Shown here: piece by piece, positions 9,523-17,375 of the stretch | Layout of the letters: each line of letters starts with the position of its first letter | How positions within the stretch are numbered: the stretch's first letter is position 1 | NCBI GenBank assembly: GCA_937958675.1 | Contig: CALGND010000060.1 | Coordinates: 1 to 53,027 of the forward strand | DNA: 53,027 nucleotides | Origin: an uncultured Granulosicoccaceae bacterium | GTDB lineage: Bacteria > Pseudomonadota > Gammaproteobacteria > Granulosicoccales > Granulosicoccaceae | Reading direction: 5' to 3' | Position numbers and translations under genes: made by a program | The notes under the pieces: model-generated | Seen by the model: the letters and a program-made list of their open reading frames with translations, nothing else | Database searches by the model: none | What the model was told of the DNA's origin: nothing

Positions 9523-10860
9523 TTACTTAATAGCATCCCATGCAGACTGAATGTTATCAGCAGTCTTCTTTGCATCCTGACCGTTAGCAAACGCTGTCAT
9601 TTCAGACCAGAAGGCACCCGCGCCAATGGCACCAGGCATCAAGTCAGATGCGTCAAATCGGAATGTTGATGCACTTGAAAGGATCTCGCCTTGCTTTCGC
9701 AACGCAGGTGTTGCGTAGGCATCAAGGTTAGCGGCTTTATGTGCTGTCAGGAACGTACCCTGAGACATCCAGGCTTCGTGCGCCGATGGCTCTTTCATGA
9801 ACTCAAAAAATGCGCGTGTAGCAGGACTGTCTTTAGTCATAGTCCACAGCGTACCGGCACCCAATACAGGGTTGCCTAAATCGGCTGCTGCATAAGGAGG
9901 GAAGTAGAAGAAATCTGCTTCGCCGTTGGCTACTTCTTCACCCTTTTTAGGAAAGAACGCTGGAATAAATGAAGCCTGACGGTGCATCATGCATGAGGCT
10001 GGGCTTGAGAATAGACCTTTTGGCGCATCACCGAAGAAAGTAGTAGCAACCGAAGAAGCACCACCAGCTACGTAGTCATCGTTTCGTGAGAACTGACCAT
10101 AAACTTCCATCGCCTTCAGTACTTCTGGGCTGTTGAAAGGCAGATCGTTAGACACCCAACGGTCATAGTTTTCTGGCGTGGTGGTACGAAGCATAAGATC
10201 TTCCATCCAGTCAGTTGCCGTCCAACCTGTTGCGTTACCGGACTCTACGCCGATGCACCAAGGTGTGTTGCCATCTTCAACCATTTGATCAGACAGCTCG
10301 ATAAGTCCTTCCATCGTGTCAGGAATTTCGTAGCCGTTGTCTTCGAACTGTTCCGGTGAGTACCAAACAAGTGACTTCAAATCCATTTTGTACGGAAAGC
10401 CATAAAAGGCTTCTTTGCCGTCAGCGTCGGCGTAAGTGCCTAATGCTACCCAGGATGGGCCAGCGCCATAGTTTTCTGCCATCCAGTCAGCAGATTCCTG
10501 ACCCAGTGGAGTTAGGTGGCCTTCTTTAGCCATATCGCCTGCTAGACCTGGCTGAGGGAAAATTGCAATATTAGGCGCATTGTTTGAGCGTAGATCGGCA
10601 ACAATCAGGGCTGCAAAATCGCGAGAACCTGAGTATTTAACAACAGCACCAGTTGCCTTTTCAAAACAGCTTACGGTGTTGGTGAGCATTTCTTCGTCCG
10701 TGCCCTCCATAGAACCCATGATGGTGATGGTTTCACCTTCAAACTTGCCTAAGTCACCCAGTGCAGACGGGGTATCACAGACCTCTGCAACCGACGGCGC
10801 GGCGTAAAGGGTTACAGCCACTGCCAATGCGCTGGCAGCCGCTCCAAGTGTGTATTTCAT
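9523..10860 (-). CDS. aglE: Periplasmic alpha-glucoside-binding protein AglE
   Basis: 445 residues from the ATG at 10860, where a clear signal peptide begins (MKYTLGAAASALAVAVTLYA, cleavage near VAEV); a longer frame to 10935 would hide the signal behind 25 unlikely residues. AGGA stands about 9 bases before the ATG. It is an extracellular solute-binding protein of the family 1 type (LGKFEGETITIMGSMEG, then ALIVADLRSNNAPNIAIFPQPG, LKSLVWYSPEQF and FLTAHKAANLDAYA). It would capture alpha-glucosides in the periplasm and deliver them to AglFG. It is the promoter-proximal gene of the agl operon; the hairpin behind it and the CRP-like site in front suggest high, carbon-responsive expression. No LacI-type aglR gene is in the window. 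Confidence 0.92.
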   Translation of the reverse strand: MKYTLGAAASALAVAVTLYAAPSVAEVCDTPSALGDLGKFEGETITIMGSMEGTDEEMLTNTVSCFEKATGAVVKYSGSRDFAALIVADLRSNNAPNIAIFPQPGLAGDMAKEGHLTPLGQESADWMAENYGAGPSWVALGTYADADGKEAFYGFPYKMDLKSLVWYSPEQFEDNGYEIPDTMEGLIELSDQMVEDGNTPWCIGVESGNATGWTATDWMEDLMLRTTTPENYDRWVSNDLPFNSPEVLKAMEVYGQFSRNDDYVAGGASSVATTFFGDAPKGLFSSPASCMMHRQASFIPAFFPKKGEEVANGEADFFYFPPYAAADLGNPVLGAGTLWTMTKDSPATRAFFEFMKEPSAHEAWMSQGTFLTAHKAANLDAYATPALRKQGEILSSASTFRFDASDLMPGAIGAGAFWSEMTAFANGQDAKKTADNIQSAWDAIK

Positions 10861-10973
10861 AGTGGAATCCTGATTGTTAGTGGCATCAAAGCGCCATGGA
10901 GCCTTGAGTATCGACCACGCGGTAATCTGTGTCAACTTAACGCCTAAACGAACCTTAACTATTGATTTTACAA

Positions 10974-10989
10974 TGTGATCTCAGTCAAA
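10974..10989. promoter_or_regulatory. CRP-like binding site upstream of aglE
   Basis: TGTGA-TCTCAG-TCAAA matches the CRP consensus TGTGA-N6-TCACA at nine of the ten half-site bases. Its centre is about 121 bases upstream of the aglE start, and a minus-strand TTGACT (10988-10983), a possible -35 element, overlaps it. Catabolite control of a sugar importer by cAMP-CRP is a sensible expectation, but no strong -10 box was found at the right distance. The same gap has a repeated CATC(C)AAAGCGC word at 10884 and 11006 that could be another operator. Confidence 0.4.
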
Positions 10990-11022
10990 TTAGGCTCTTT
11001 CTGCGCATCCAAAGCGCTCTAG

Positions 11023-13281
11023 CTAGTCTATTTCAACAAAAAGTGGCCAACTGATCTCGAAAGTCGATCCTACCCCCTTGGTAGAATCCACAGAGATATT
11101 GCCACCCGAGGACGACACTAGCCCGTAGACGGTAGAGAGTCCCAGACCGGTTCCTCGTCCTACACCTTTGGTTGAAAAGAACGGCTCAAAAAGGTGTTCT
11201 ATCGTATTTGGGTCCATGCCTTCACCTTCATCGCGAACACGGAGCACAGCGAATAACTCGTCCTGTTCGTTTTTGTGCTTGAGGGTCTCGATGATAATAT
11301 CTCCCTGGCCTGACATAGCGTCGCGCGCATTCGCCACCAGGTTGGTTAGAATTTGATCGATGGTTGAAGAGCTCACCTTACAGCTCAGCTCTAGCTCACT
11401 GAGCTTTAACACGACGTCACAGCCTTTTGCCATGTCTTTTAATAGATCGTACAAGTCATTCACAAGGTAATTTAGATCAGCGTTGGGTGGCTCATCTTGT
11501 TCTTCTACCCGTCCGAAGGTTAACAGTCGTTTGGTTAGTGTCTCCGCCTTCATTCCTATATTTACGATCGAGTCGGCCAGTCTGTCTTTCATCTCTGGGG
11601 AGTCCGCTACGGGAATCATCTCTGCATTGCCGACAATTACCATGAGCAGGTTGTTGAAGTCGTGAGCAACACCGCCGGCAAGTTGACCTAATGAGTGAAG
11701 CCGAGCACGTGATACCTCTTGTTGCTCAGCTCGACGACGGTTGGTTACATCAATTCCAATCCCCACGATTCCGGCAGTTTCCGGCTCTTCTCCGTCTCGC
11801 ATAAGCATTAGTTGAATCAGCTTACGTGGCGACTCTAACTCAATCTCGAGGCTTTCCCGATCGGCCCCGTCACGAAGCGATTGAAAACGTTTTTCCAGCA
11901 TAGCGGAACTCTTTTCCGTGAGCCGTTTTAACCATTCGAGCGATGAGGCTTGCAACTCTTGTGAATCGAACATCTGCAGCCATCGTGTCGAATTCAAGGT
12001 TGTACCATCCACTTTGATTTCAAAGACTCCTGCGTCTGCCGCTAGTAGTGCCGCCGCCAAACGCTGCGTTTCTGACTTGAGTTTTCTGGCATGACGCCTC
12101 TCCGATCGAAGGTGCCAGATCAGAGTACCGATAACAGCCAACAGACTCAGCAAAGCAAGCGCTATCGGCTCAAGAATTTCCCGATGGCGTTGGATGAAGG
12201 GAGGAGGTGCAAACAACAACTCTGCGCCGCTTGGTGTTTGATCGAGCCATCCGCGACGTTTCAGCTCTCGCCAATCGAAACGCCACTCATGGGGTGTTTT
12301 TATAATTGCAGGTATTTCGCTGGGGTCTGCCCCATGAAGAATCTGAACCGCCAACTCGAGCGCTTGCCGCCCATGCACTTCTCCTCGCAATATGTACCCG
12401 CCGACGACTCCTCGACCCATTAAAGATTCAGTGCTCCAAAACATTGGGTTTGGCAATTGGTCCCTAATAATCTCCGCGGTTCTTGAAATGGGCACCATAG
12501 GGCCGTCCGCCCGGGCCTGTCTCAATCCGAGTACCGGTAGAATGGGCCAGTCATCTGGAAGTGCCTGCAGTGAACTTAGGTCATCGCTCACGATGTCTCT
12601 AAAGAACACCCATTCGAGATCGGGATAGGCTTTTCTAGCCGCGTCCAGCGTGTGTTCGTGGGCTTTTCCTGTTTCGGTGGTATTTGAGATGACGGCGACT
12701 CCGGATGCGTTCGTCAGCTGCATGGCAATTTCGAGTGTCGGCGTTGCCTCGTGAACTTCGTAAATTCCAGTGAATGACGGCGGCAAGTCGTGGCGAACCT
12801 TGTTCAACCCGAAAAAGACCACCGGCACCCCTGGGAAAAGCTCCGGAAGTTTGTCACGAAGCAACTCGAACGCAGGGTCATCCGAGATCATGAGAACGTC
12901 AGGCTGCTGGAGGTGATACTTAGCTCTCAGGCTATTCAAGAATGCCTCGGAGTGCGTTAGTGCTGGATGCCGTTTGGCATCGAGAAACTCTGTGTTGTGC
13001 TCGATATTCGGCAGGGTGCTAAGCCCATCTTCAAGCCCAGCAATCAAAGACTTCACCCACTCCATGCCAGGATCATAGGAAAAGATGGTGAGGATTCTGC
13101 CGTGTACCTCATCAATCGATTGCTGCGCCCCCGAATGGGTTGAAACACTGACTTCAGTATTGCCTGCAGGGCTTTGCGCATGGGCAACAGGCAGGACTGC
13201 ATGCAGCACAGCAAGCAGCACGGTAAGCATTGGCGCCATGTACACGTTCAACAATAGGGTTTTGTTACTAACTCTCGTCAC
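11023..13281 (-). CDS. Sensor histidine kinase with periplasmic ABC_sub_bind-like domain
   Basis: 752 residues. A signal-like segment (1-36, ending VAHAQ) precedes a periplasmic region of about 60-340 that resembles the ABC_sub_bind / TrpX-type solute-binding fold (ILTIFSYDPGMEWVKSL, DVLMISDDPAFELL, GVPVVFFGLNKV). One membrane helix (about 370-392) follows, then a PAS-like segment ending GIVGIGIDVTNRRRAEQ, a HisKA domain with the phospho-accepting H540 in GGVAHDFNNLL, and an HATPase domain with DQILTNLVANARDAM, DEGEGMD and GVGRGTGLGLS. No receiver domain and no response regulator lie nearby. It is encoded just upstream of aglE in the same direction, but a 162-base gap with its own regulatory motifs argues against a shared transcript. 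The sensed ligand is unknown. Confidence 0.85.
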   Translation of the reverse strand: MTRVSNKTLLLNVYMAPMLTVLLAVLHAVLPVAHAQSPAGNTEVSVSTHSGAQQSIDEVHGRILTIFSYDPGMEWVKSLIAGLEDGLSTLPNIEHNTEFLDAKRHPALTHSEAFLNSLRAKYHLQQPDVLMISDDPAFELLRDKLPELFPGVPVVFFGLNKVRHDLPPSFTGIYEVHEATPTLEIAMQLTNASGVAVISNTTETGKAHEHTLDAARKAYPDLEWVFFRDIVSDDLSSLQALPDDWPILPVLGLRQARADGPMVPISRTAEIIRDQLPNPMFWSTESLMGRGVVGGYILRGEVHGRQALELAVQILHGADPSEIPAIIKTPHEWRFDWRELKRRGWLDQTPSGAELLFAPPPFIQRHREILEPIALALLSLLAVIGTLIWHLRSERRHARKLKSETQRLAAALLAADAGVFEIKVDGTTLNSTRWLQMFDSQELQASSLEWLKRLTEKSSAMLEKRFQSLRDGADRESLEIELESPRKLIQLMLMRDGEEPETAGIVGIGIDVTNRRRAEQQEVSRARLHSLGQLAGGVAHDFNNLLMVIVGNAEMIPVADSPEMKDRLADSIVNIGMKAETLTKRLLTFGRVEEQDEPPNADLNYLVNDLYDLLKDMAKGCDVVLKLSELELSCKVSSSTIDQILTNLVANARDAMSGQGDIIIETLKHKNEQDELFAVLRVRDEGEGMDPNTIEHLFEPFFSTKGVGRGTGLGLSTVYGLVSSSGGNISVDSTKGVGSTFEISWPLFVEID

Positions 13282-13458
13282 TCAAATGATATTCTTCTAT
13301 GAAGTGAGAATAAAACATATGGGGCTAGGTGCTGCCATACGTGTGGTCAGGTACTTCTCCAACAAATGCTTTGTAAAGCCAGTGACGGCCGTGTATTCGG
13401 GCAAGCACGATATACTGCTAACCCTCGAGCGTGAATAACAGGTAATGATTATAAACTA

Positions 13459-13950
13459 ATGGGACGTTATAGAGCGCCATTACCGCGATCTTCGCCGTAT
13501 ATCACTCGCACAGGTTTCGAGCGCTTATCAGCCGAGCTAAAGGACATCTGGGTGCGCCGGGCTGTAGTGACCGAGCACTTGGCAGCAGCGGCTGCCGAGG
13601 GAGACCGATCCGAGAATGCAGAGTACATCTACCGTAAAAAAGAGCTGGCTGGACTAGACCGTCGAATCAGGTATTTGCAGAAACGTTTACCCGATCTTAC
13701 GGTAGTAGATCGTCGCGCAGATAATAATCAGGTGTTTTTTGGTGCTTGTGTAGAATTGGAAAAGGACGGTGGAGAAGAGATGGTCATCAATATTGTTGGT
13801 GCGGATGAAATTGACGCATCGCTTAACCGAGTGAGTATTGATTCTCCGTTGGCGCAGGCATTATTAAAAAAAACAATTGATGATGAAGTAACGATTGAAG
13901 TAGCGGGTAAGAGTATGACTTATTGTGTAATTGGGATTAGTTATCCTTAG
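13459..13950 (+). CDS. greB: Transcription elongation factor GreB
   Basis: 163 residues. The N-terminal coiled-coil domain is recognisable (PYITRTGFERLSAELKDIW, then AAAEGDRSENAEYIYRKKEL with the acidic tip residues of Gre factors), followed by the FKBP-like C-terminal domain (NNQVFFGACVELEKDGGEE, DSPLAQALLKKTIDDEVTIE). YRKKEL and the IRYLQKRL segment fit GreB better than GreA. It rescues backtracked RNA polymerase by stimulating cleavage of the extruded transcript. The start follows 177 bases of non-coding DNA after the divergent kinase gene. Confidence 0.93.
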   Translation: MGRYRAPLPRSSPYITRTGFERLSAELKDIWVRRAVVTEHLAAAAAEGDRSENAEYIYRKKELAGLDRRIRYLQKRLPDLTVVDRRADNNQVFFGACVELEKDGGEEMVINIVGADEIDASLNRVSIDSPLAQALLKKTIDDEVTIEVAGKSMTYCVIGISYP

Positions 13951-13978
13951 TAGTAATAGTCTTAGCGAAATTTAATAT

Positions 13979-14737
13979 ATGAACAATAAAAAACGAGTAG
14001 CTTTAATAACCGGTGCAGCACGTGGAATTGGTTTGGCTACCACCAAGCTATTGTTAGCCGAAGGCGCATTCGTTGCCATGGTAGACATCGACAAAGACGA
14101 ACTTGATAAAGCCTCCAACGGTTTGAAGGACGTGCAGGCAATTCATTGCGATATATCAAACCCTGATGCTGTTGCGGCAATGATGGCTGAAGTCGAATCT
14201 AAATTTGATGGCATTGACTGTTTGGTTAACAATGCAGGTGTGGCAGATTTTGGCCCGATCGAGCAAACCTCATTTGAAGCATGGCGGCGCGTCATGGCAA
14301 CTAATCTAGATGGTGTGTTTTTATGTTCGCAAGCTGCCATTCCTGCGTTAAAGCACAATAAGGGTTGTATTGTTAATATCGCCAGTATTTCAGGTCTTCG
14401 TGCATCTACGTTGCGAACAGCCTATGGCACATCAAAGGCTGCAGTAATTCAGCTTACTCAACAGCAGGCGGCAGAGCTTGGCGAATTTGGTATTAGAGCC
14501 AATTGCGTAGCGCCGGGGCCGGTACGAACAAAGCTAGCCATGGCGGTTCACACGCAAGATATTATTGATGCTTATCATGATGCTATTCCGCTTAATCGGT
14601 ATGGCTCCGAAAATGAAATCGCTGAATTGATTGTTTTCCTGTGTTCGCGAAAAGCGAGTTATATAACGGGGCAGGTGGTTGCTGCTGATGGCGGGTTTGA
14701 GAGTACGGGAGTTGGGTTGCCGTCTTTGCGCGTGTAA
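13979..14737 (+). CDS. Short-chain dehydrogenase/reductase (SDR)
   Basis: 252 residues, the size of a classical SDR. The cofactor motif is TGAARGIG (positions about 10-17), followed by the adenine-stabilising DIS and CLVNNAG. The catalytic Ser lies in NIASISG and the Tyr-Lys pair in AYGTSK. The ending SYITGQVVAADGGFESTG is typical. Asp at the end of beta-strand 2 (MVDIDKDE) suggests preference for NAD over NADP. Substrate cannot be read from sequence. It follows greB by 28 bases and is convergent with the amine-oxidase-like gene, with two bases between the stop codons. Confidence 0.88.
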   Translation: MNNKKRVALITGAARGIGLATTKLLLAEGAFVAMVDIDKDELDKASNGLKDVQAIHCDISNPDAVAAMMAEVESKFDGIDCLVNNAGVADFGPIEQTSFEAWRRVMATNLDGVFLCSQAAIPALKHNKGCIVNIASISGLRASTLRTAYGTSKAAVIQLTQQQAAELGEFGIRANCVAPGPVRTKLAMAVHTQDIIDAYHDAIPLNRYGSENEIAELIVFLCSRKASYITGQVVAADGGFESTGVGLPSLRV

Positions 14738-14739
14738 TT

Positions 14740-16275
14740 CTAGCAGTCACGCCCGCGACGGCGAGATACGAGGAGTAACACTAACGGCACCCAGCTATAC
14801 CCCAAGGCACCAGAGCTTCTTTTACCCGGGGTGATATTCCAATCAAATGTGCGTTCGCTAACATCGATACCATCGCTAACGCTTACCACAACTGTAAAGT
14901 CACCGTATTCAGTAGCGGTACCTGAGAATGTACCATCACTAGATAACAGAATCCCATTAGGCAGCCCGGTTGCGCTAAAAGCGAGTTGATCGTTGTCAGC
15001 ATCGCTAGCATGAGTATGCCAATCAATTGAATCCCCACGCCGATGGCTTTGGGTTGAGATGGCGTCAAGTTGTGGTGCTTGATTAGGCAGCCCGTTGAGT
15101 GCAGGCGATGACACGTGAATATTGGTGGGCTCAATGAGGAAACCATCCCAATGAGTATGCATATGTCTTTGGTCTTCACTTCGTGGTACGTGATGAAAAC
15201 TCACTCGGTGCCAAACGACCAGATCTTGGCCTACTAACGATTCATCATCCACGTACTCTAAAACATGGTTTTTGCAGTCAGGGTTAAATCGAGCATTCTG
15301 ACTGGCGAATCGTTCGCAATCGTTTGCCACTGTGACGAAAAAGTCAAACTCGGTATAAGGTTCTGTTTCCTCTCTTACTAAGCGATGCCCATAACGAGTT
15401 GGCTCGATTATGTAGCCGCGGCTTCGATTGATTGATTCTCCAGCGGCAGGGTTGTCCAGGATATGCCAGGCAGTGGCAGACTGGGGATCAATTTGTAGCG
15501 CAGCTTCCGTTGTCAGTAAGGTTGATTGTTGTTGCCGAATGCCGTTTTCATCAAACTCAAACCGGCTTTCAGCGACTACGTCGTCAGTGGCGCTTTCACC
15601 TAAATCAAAATCTAAGTGCCAGTAATAATTATGCGTGTGTGATAACCATAGAGTGTCTGCATCGCCTTGAAGCACGCGACCAAAAGGCAGGGTTAACACG
15701 GCGGAACTACGTTGCAATGCACCGGATGCACCAATTTGAGGTTCGATTACACCGTCGTCATAAAACAACCAACTTATAATGTAGGCGTACGCGCCAACTT
15801 GCGATACTGAAAACAAATTTAAACTATGCGCGCTACTGGCTCTATTGCGCATACGAAAATTATCCTCGCCTGTTGCAAGCCACTTGCAGGCAGCGGGGCG
15901 AGTTTGTGAGATCAGCAATTCGCCAATGGGGCAATCCTCGGTGGTGAGGTCTACAAGGTAGCCGCCACCTAGGCCAAATTGCGTAATGTCATTGTAGGTG
16001 ACGTCGCTATCATCATAGGCAACATGCAGTTGGCTTAATCGAGCCTCGCTTAACACTAGGCTTGGCTCACCTTCAGGCGGCGTGTAGTAGATATCACTTA
16101 AAATGAGGTTTTCTCGTATGCGTGATTCCCAGCAGATATTCCACTGCGCGCCGTTTTCAAATTCTTGAGTAATGAGCTCACCGCTTTGACACTCCAGTGC
16201 AACGTTTTGCGCCTGAGCTAGGTTAAACCAAGAGCACAGCATTAAGCATGATAAGAGTGAGAGTTGTTTTAACAT
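14740..16275 (-). CDS. Secreted copper amine oxidase-like protein with Ig-like domain and C-terminal sorting tail
   Basis: 511 residues with a signal peptide (1-22, LAQAQ). Residues about 25-385 resemble the catalytic D4 domain of copper amine oxidases. By that alignment, D96 in ND-ITQFGLG matches the catalytic base, Y163 in VGAYAYIISW the tyrosine that becomes topaquinone, H213 and H215 in LSHTHNYYWH plus H362 in FHHVPRSED the copper ligands. The usual N-Y-(D/E) around the cofactor tyrosine is A-Y-A here. FYDDGVIEPQIGASG and DLVVWHRVSF are further matches. A short Ig/cadherin-like domain (about 400-480) and a tail of SSGALG, hydrophobic helix and RRRGRDC follow, like GlyGly-CTERM signals. 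It is the last of three same-strand genes, 14 bases after its neighbour. Family membership is my reading, not a search result. Confidence 0.7.
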   Translation of the reverse strand: MLKQLSLLSCLMLCSWFNLAQAQNVALECQSGELITQEFENGAQWNICWESRIRENLILSDIYYTPPEGEPSLVLSEARLSQLHVAYDDSDVTYNDITQFGLGGGYLVDLTTEDCPIGELLISQTRPAACKWLATGEDNFRMRNRASSAHSLNLFSVSQVGAYAYIISWLFYDDGVIEPQIGASGALQRSSAVLTLPFGRVLQGDADTLWLSHTHNYYWHLDFDLGESATDDVVAESRFEFDENGIRQQQSTLLTTEAALQIDPQSATAWHILDNPAAGESINRSRGYIIEPTRYGHRLVREETEPYTEFDFFVTVANDCERFASQNARFNPDCKNHVLEYVDDESLVGQDLVVWHRVSFHHVPRSEDQRHMHTHWDGFLIEPTNIHVSSPALNGLPNQAPQLDAISTQSHRRGDSIDWHTHASDADNDQLAFSATGLPNGILLSSDGTFSGTATEYGDFTVVVSVSDGIDVSERTFDWNITPGKRSSGALGYSWVPLVLLLVSRRRGRDC

Positions 16276-16289
16276 AATGGCAGCAGTGG

Positions 16290-17375
16290 TTATTCCAATG
16301 CTTCAAAGGGTGAGCTGGCCGTCCATTCAAACGGCAGCAGTTCAAAGCTTGTATGTAAACTAGACATAACCGGATTGTCTTCGGTGCGCGGTCGGAAAAT
16401 ACGCGATTGGCTATACCATAATACCGGCGCCCTACCTTCTAAGGATTCCCCACTGATGAAGGCATCAAGATTATTGTCGCAGGCGTCAGCCTGATTATTG
16501 TCGGCCAGTTGTTCACAAGCATTGTATGCCGTAATGGCTAAATCAAATTTAGCCCAATTGAGCGTACTACTCACCATTTGGTAGCCACTATTTTGTGGGT
16601 CGAGATAGTAGCCATCGCCATCTTCATCTAACACACGCCAGCCGCGAAAATCATCTCGCTGGACTGATGCAAATGATTCAGTATTGATTGCTTTGATCTC
16701 CATAGCACGTCGATTGCCAGCGTTTCTATTAAGTGGGAAATCAAACTGTTCAACACGGTCGTTGCTGCCGTCTCCGTTCAATGCAAACGCCATTCGCCAA
16801 CTGGTCTGCAAAGTGGCGCTGCCATCAGTTGAGGTAGTGATACTGGGACGTAAGCCAGACAGGCTAATGGACGGGATTATTCGCCCATCTTCGCTTAGTC
16901 GCACATTACTACGCCATATTAAAGACTCATGCTCAGATACTGCAAACACATCAATAGCTTCACCTTGCAAAGCTCTACGCGAACTGTACTTTGCTAACAG
17001 CGGCAGCGGGCGCACGATAGAGCACACTGTATGAGTGTCGCTGATGGTATGTAACGTGCCTTCACATGTTTTGTTGTTTAGCGCCACAGGCTTATGTAAG
17101 CCAGGTTTGCCAAGCAGCATATCCACATTAGATTTGCCGTGGTGCATCATTATAATTTGCGCAGGATGTAATGCCTCTAGCACTTGCCGCGAAGAATCGC
17201 CCGGTGCGAAATAGTGTAGGTCAGTAAGTGATAGCCCATGTTCGCTATTAACATTAGCGCAAAGCTGCCAGTTAGCGCCAGAGGCAAACGTGTGGTTAAT
17301 CTCCGTGCACTCTTGCGCGGCTGCGTGAGGTGACAGCATGCTGAACAACAACAGTGTGTAAGCAAGTCTATTCAC
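16290..17375 (-). CDS. Secreted, degenerate copper amine oxidase-like protein (probable pseudoenzyme)
   Basis: 361 residues from a GTG at 17375 that overlaps the previous stop by 8 bases and gives a compact signal peptide (NRLAYTLLLFSMLSPHAAAQ); an ATG at 17408 would add 11 residues. It is a diverged relative of the next gene: both begin with a Cys-containing segment (ANWQLC versus AQWNICW), share FAVSEHES-LIWRSN against FSVSQVGAYAYIIS without gaps, and end PVLWYSQSRIFRPRTED, FELLPFEW. At the aligned positions the cofactor tyrosine is Leu (L152), the HxH copper pair is Ala and Leu (187, 189), and the third His is Phe (F327). Amine oxidase chemistry is therefore unlikely. A structural partner or binding subunit of its neighbours is a fair guess. 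Fold assignment rests on the paralogue. Confidence 0.6.
   Translation of the reverse strand: MNRLAYTLLLFSMLSPHAAAQECTEINHTFASGANWQLCANVNSEHGLSLTDLHYFAPGDSSRQVLEALHPAQIIMMHHGKSNVDMLLGKPGLHKPVALNNKTCEGTLHTISDTHTVCSIVRPLPLLAKYSSRRALQGEAIDVFAVSEHESLIWRSNVRLSEDGRIIPSISLSGLRPSITTSTDGSATLQTSWRMAFALNGDGSNDRVEQFDFPLNRNAGNRRAMEIKAINTESFASVQRDDFRGWRVLDEDGDGYYLDPQNSGYQMVSSTLNWAKFDLAITAYNACEQLADNNQADACDNNLDAFISGESLEGRAPVLWYSQSRIFRPRTEDNPVMSSLHTSFELLPFEWTASSPFEALE

Noticed and set aside
13085..13438. 117-codon plus-strand frame covering the kinase start and the gap before greB
   Set aside because: Mostly antisense to the kinase signal peptide; no ribosome site or motif, and the kinase start is well supported.
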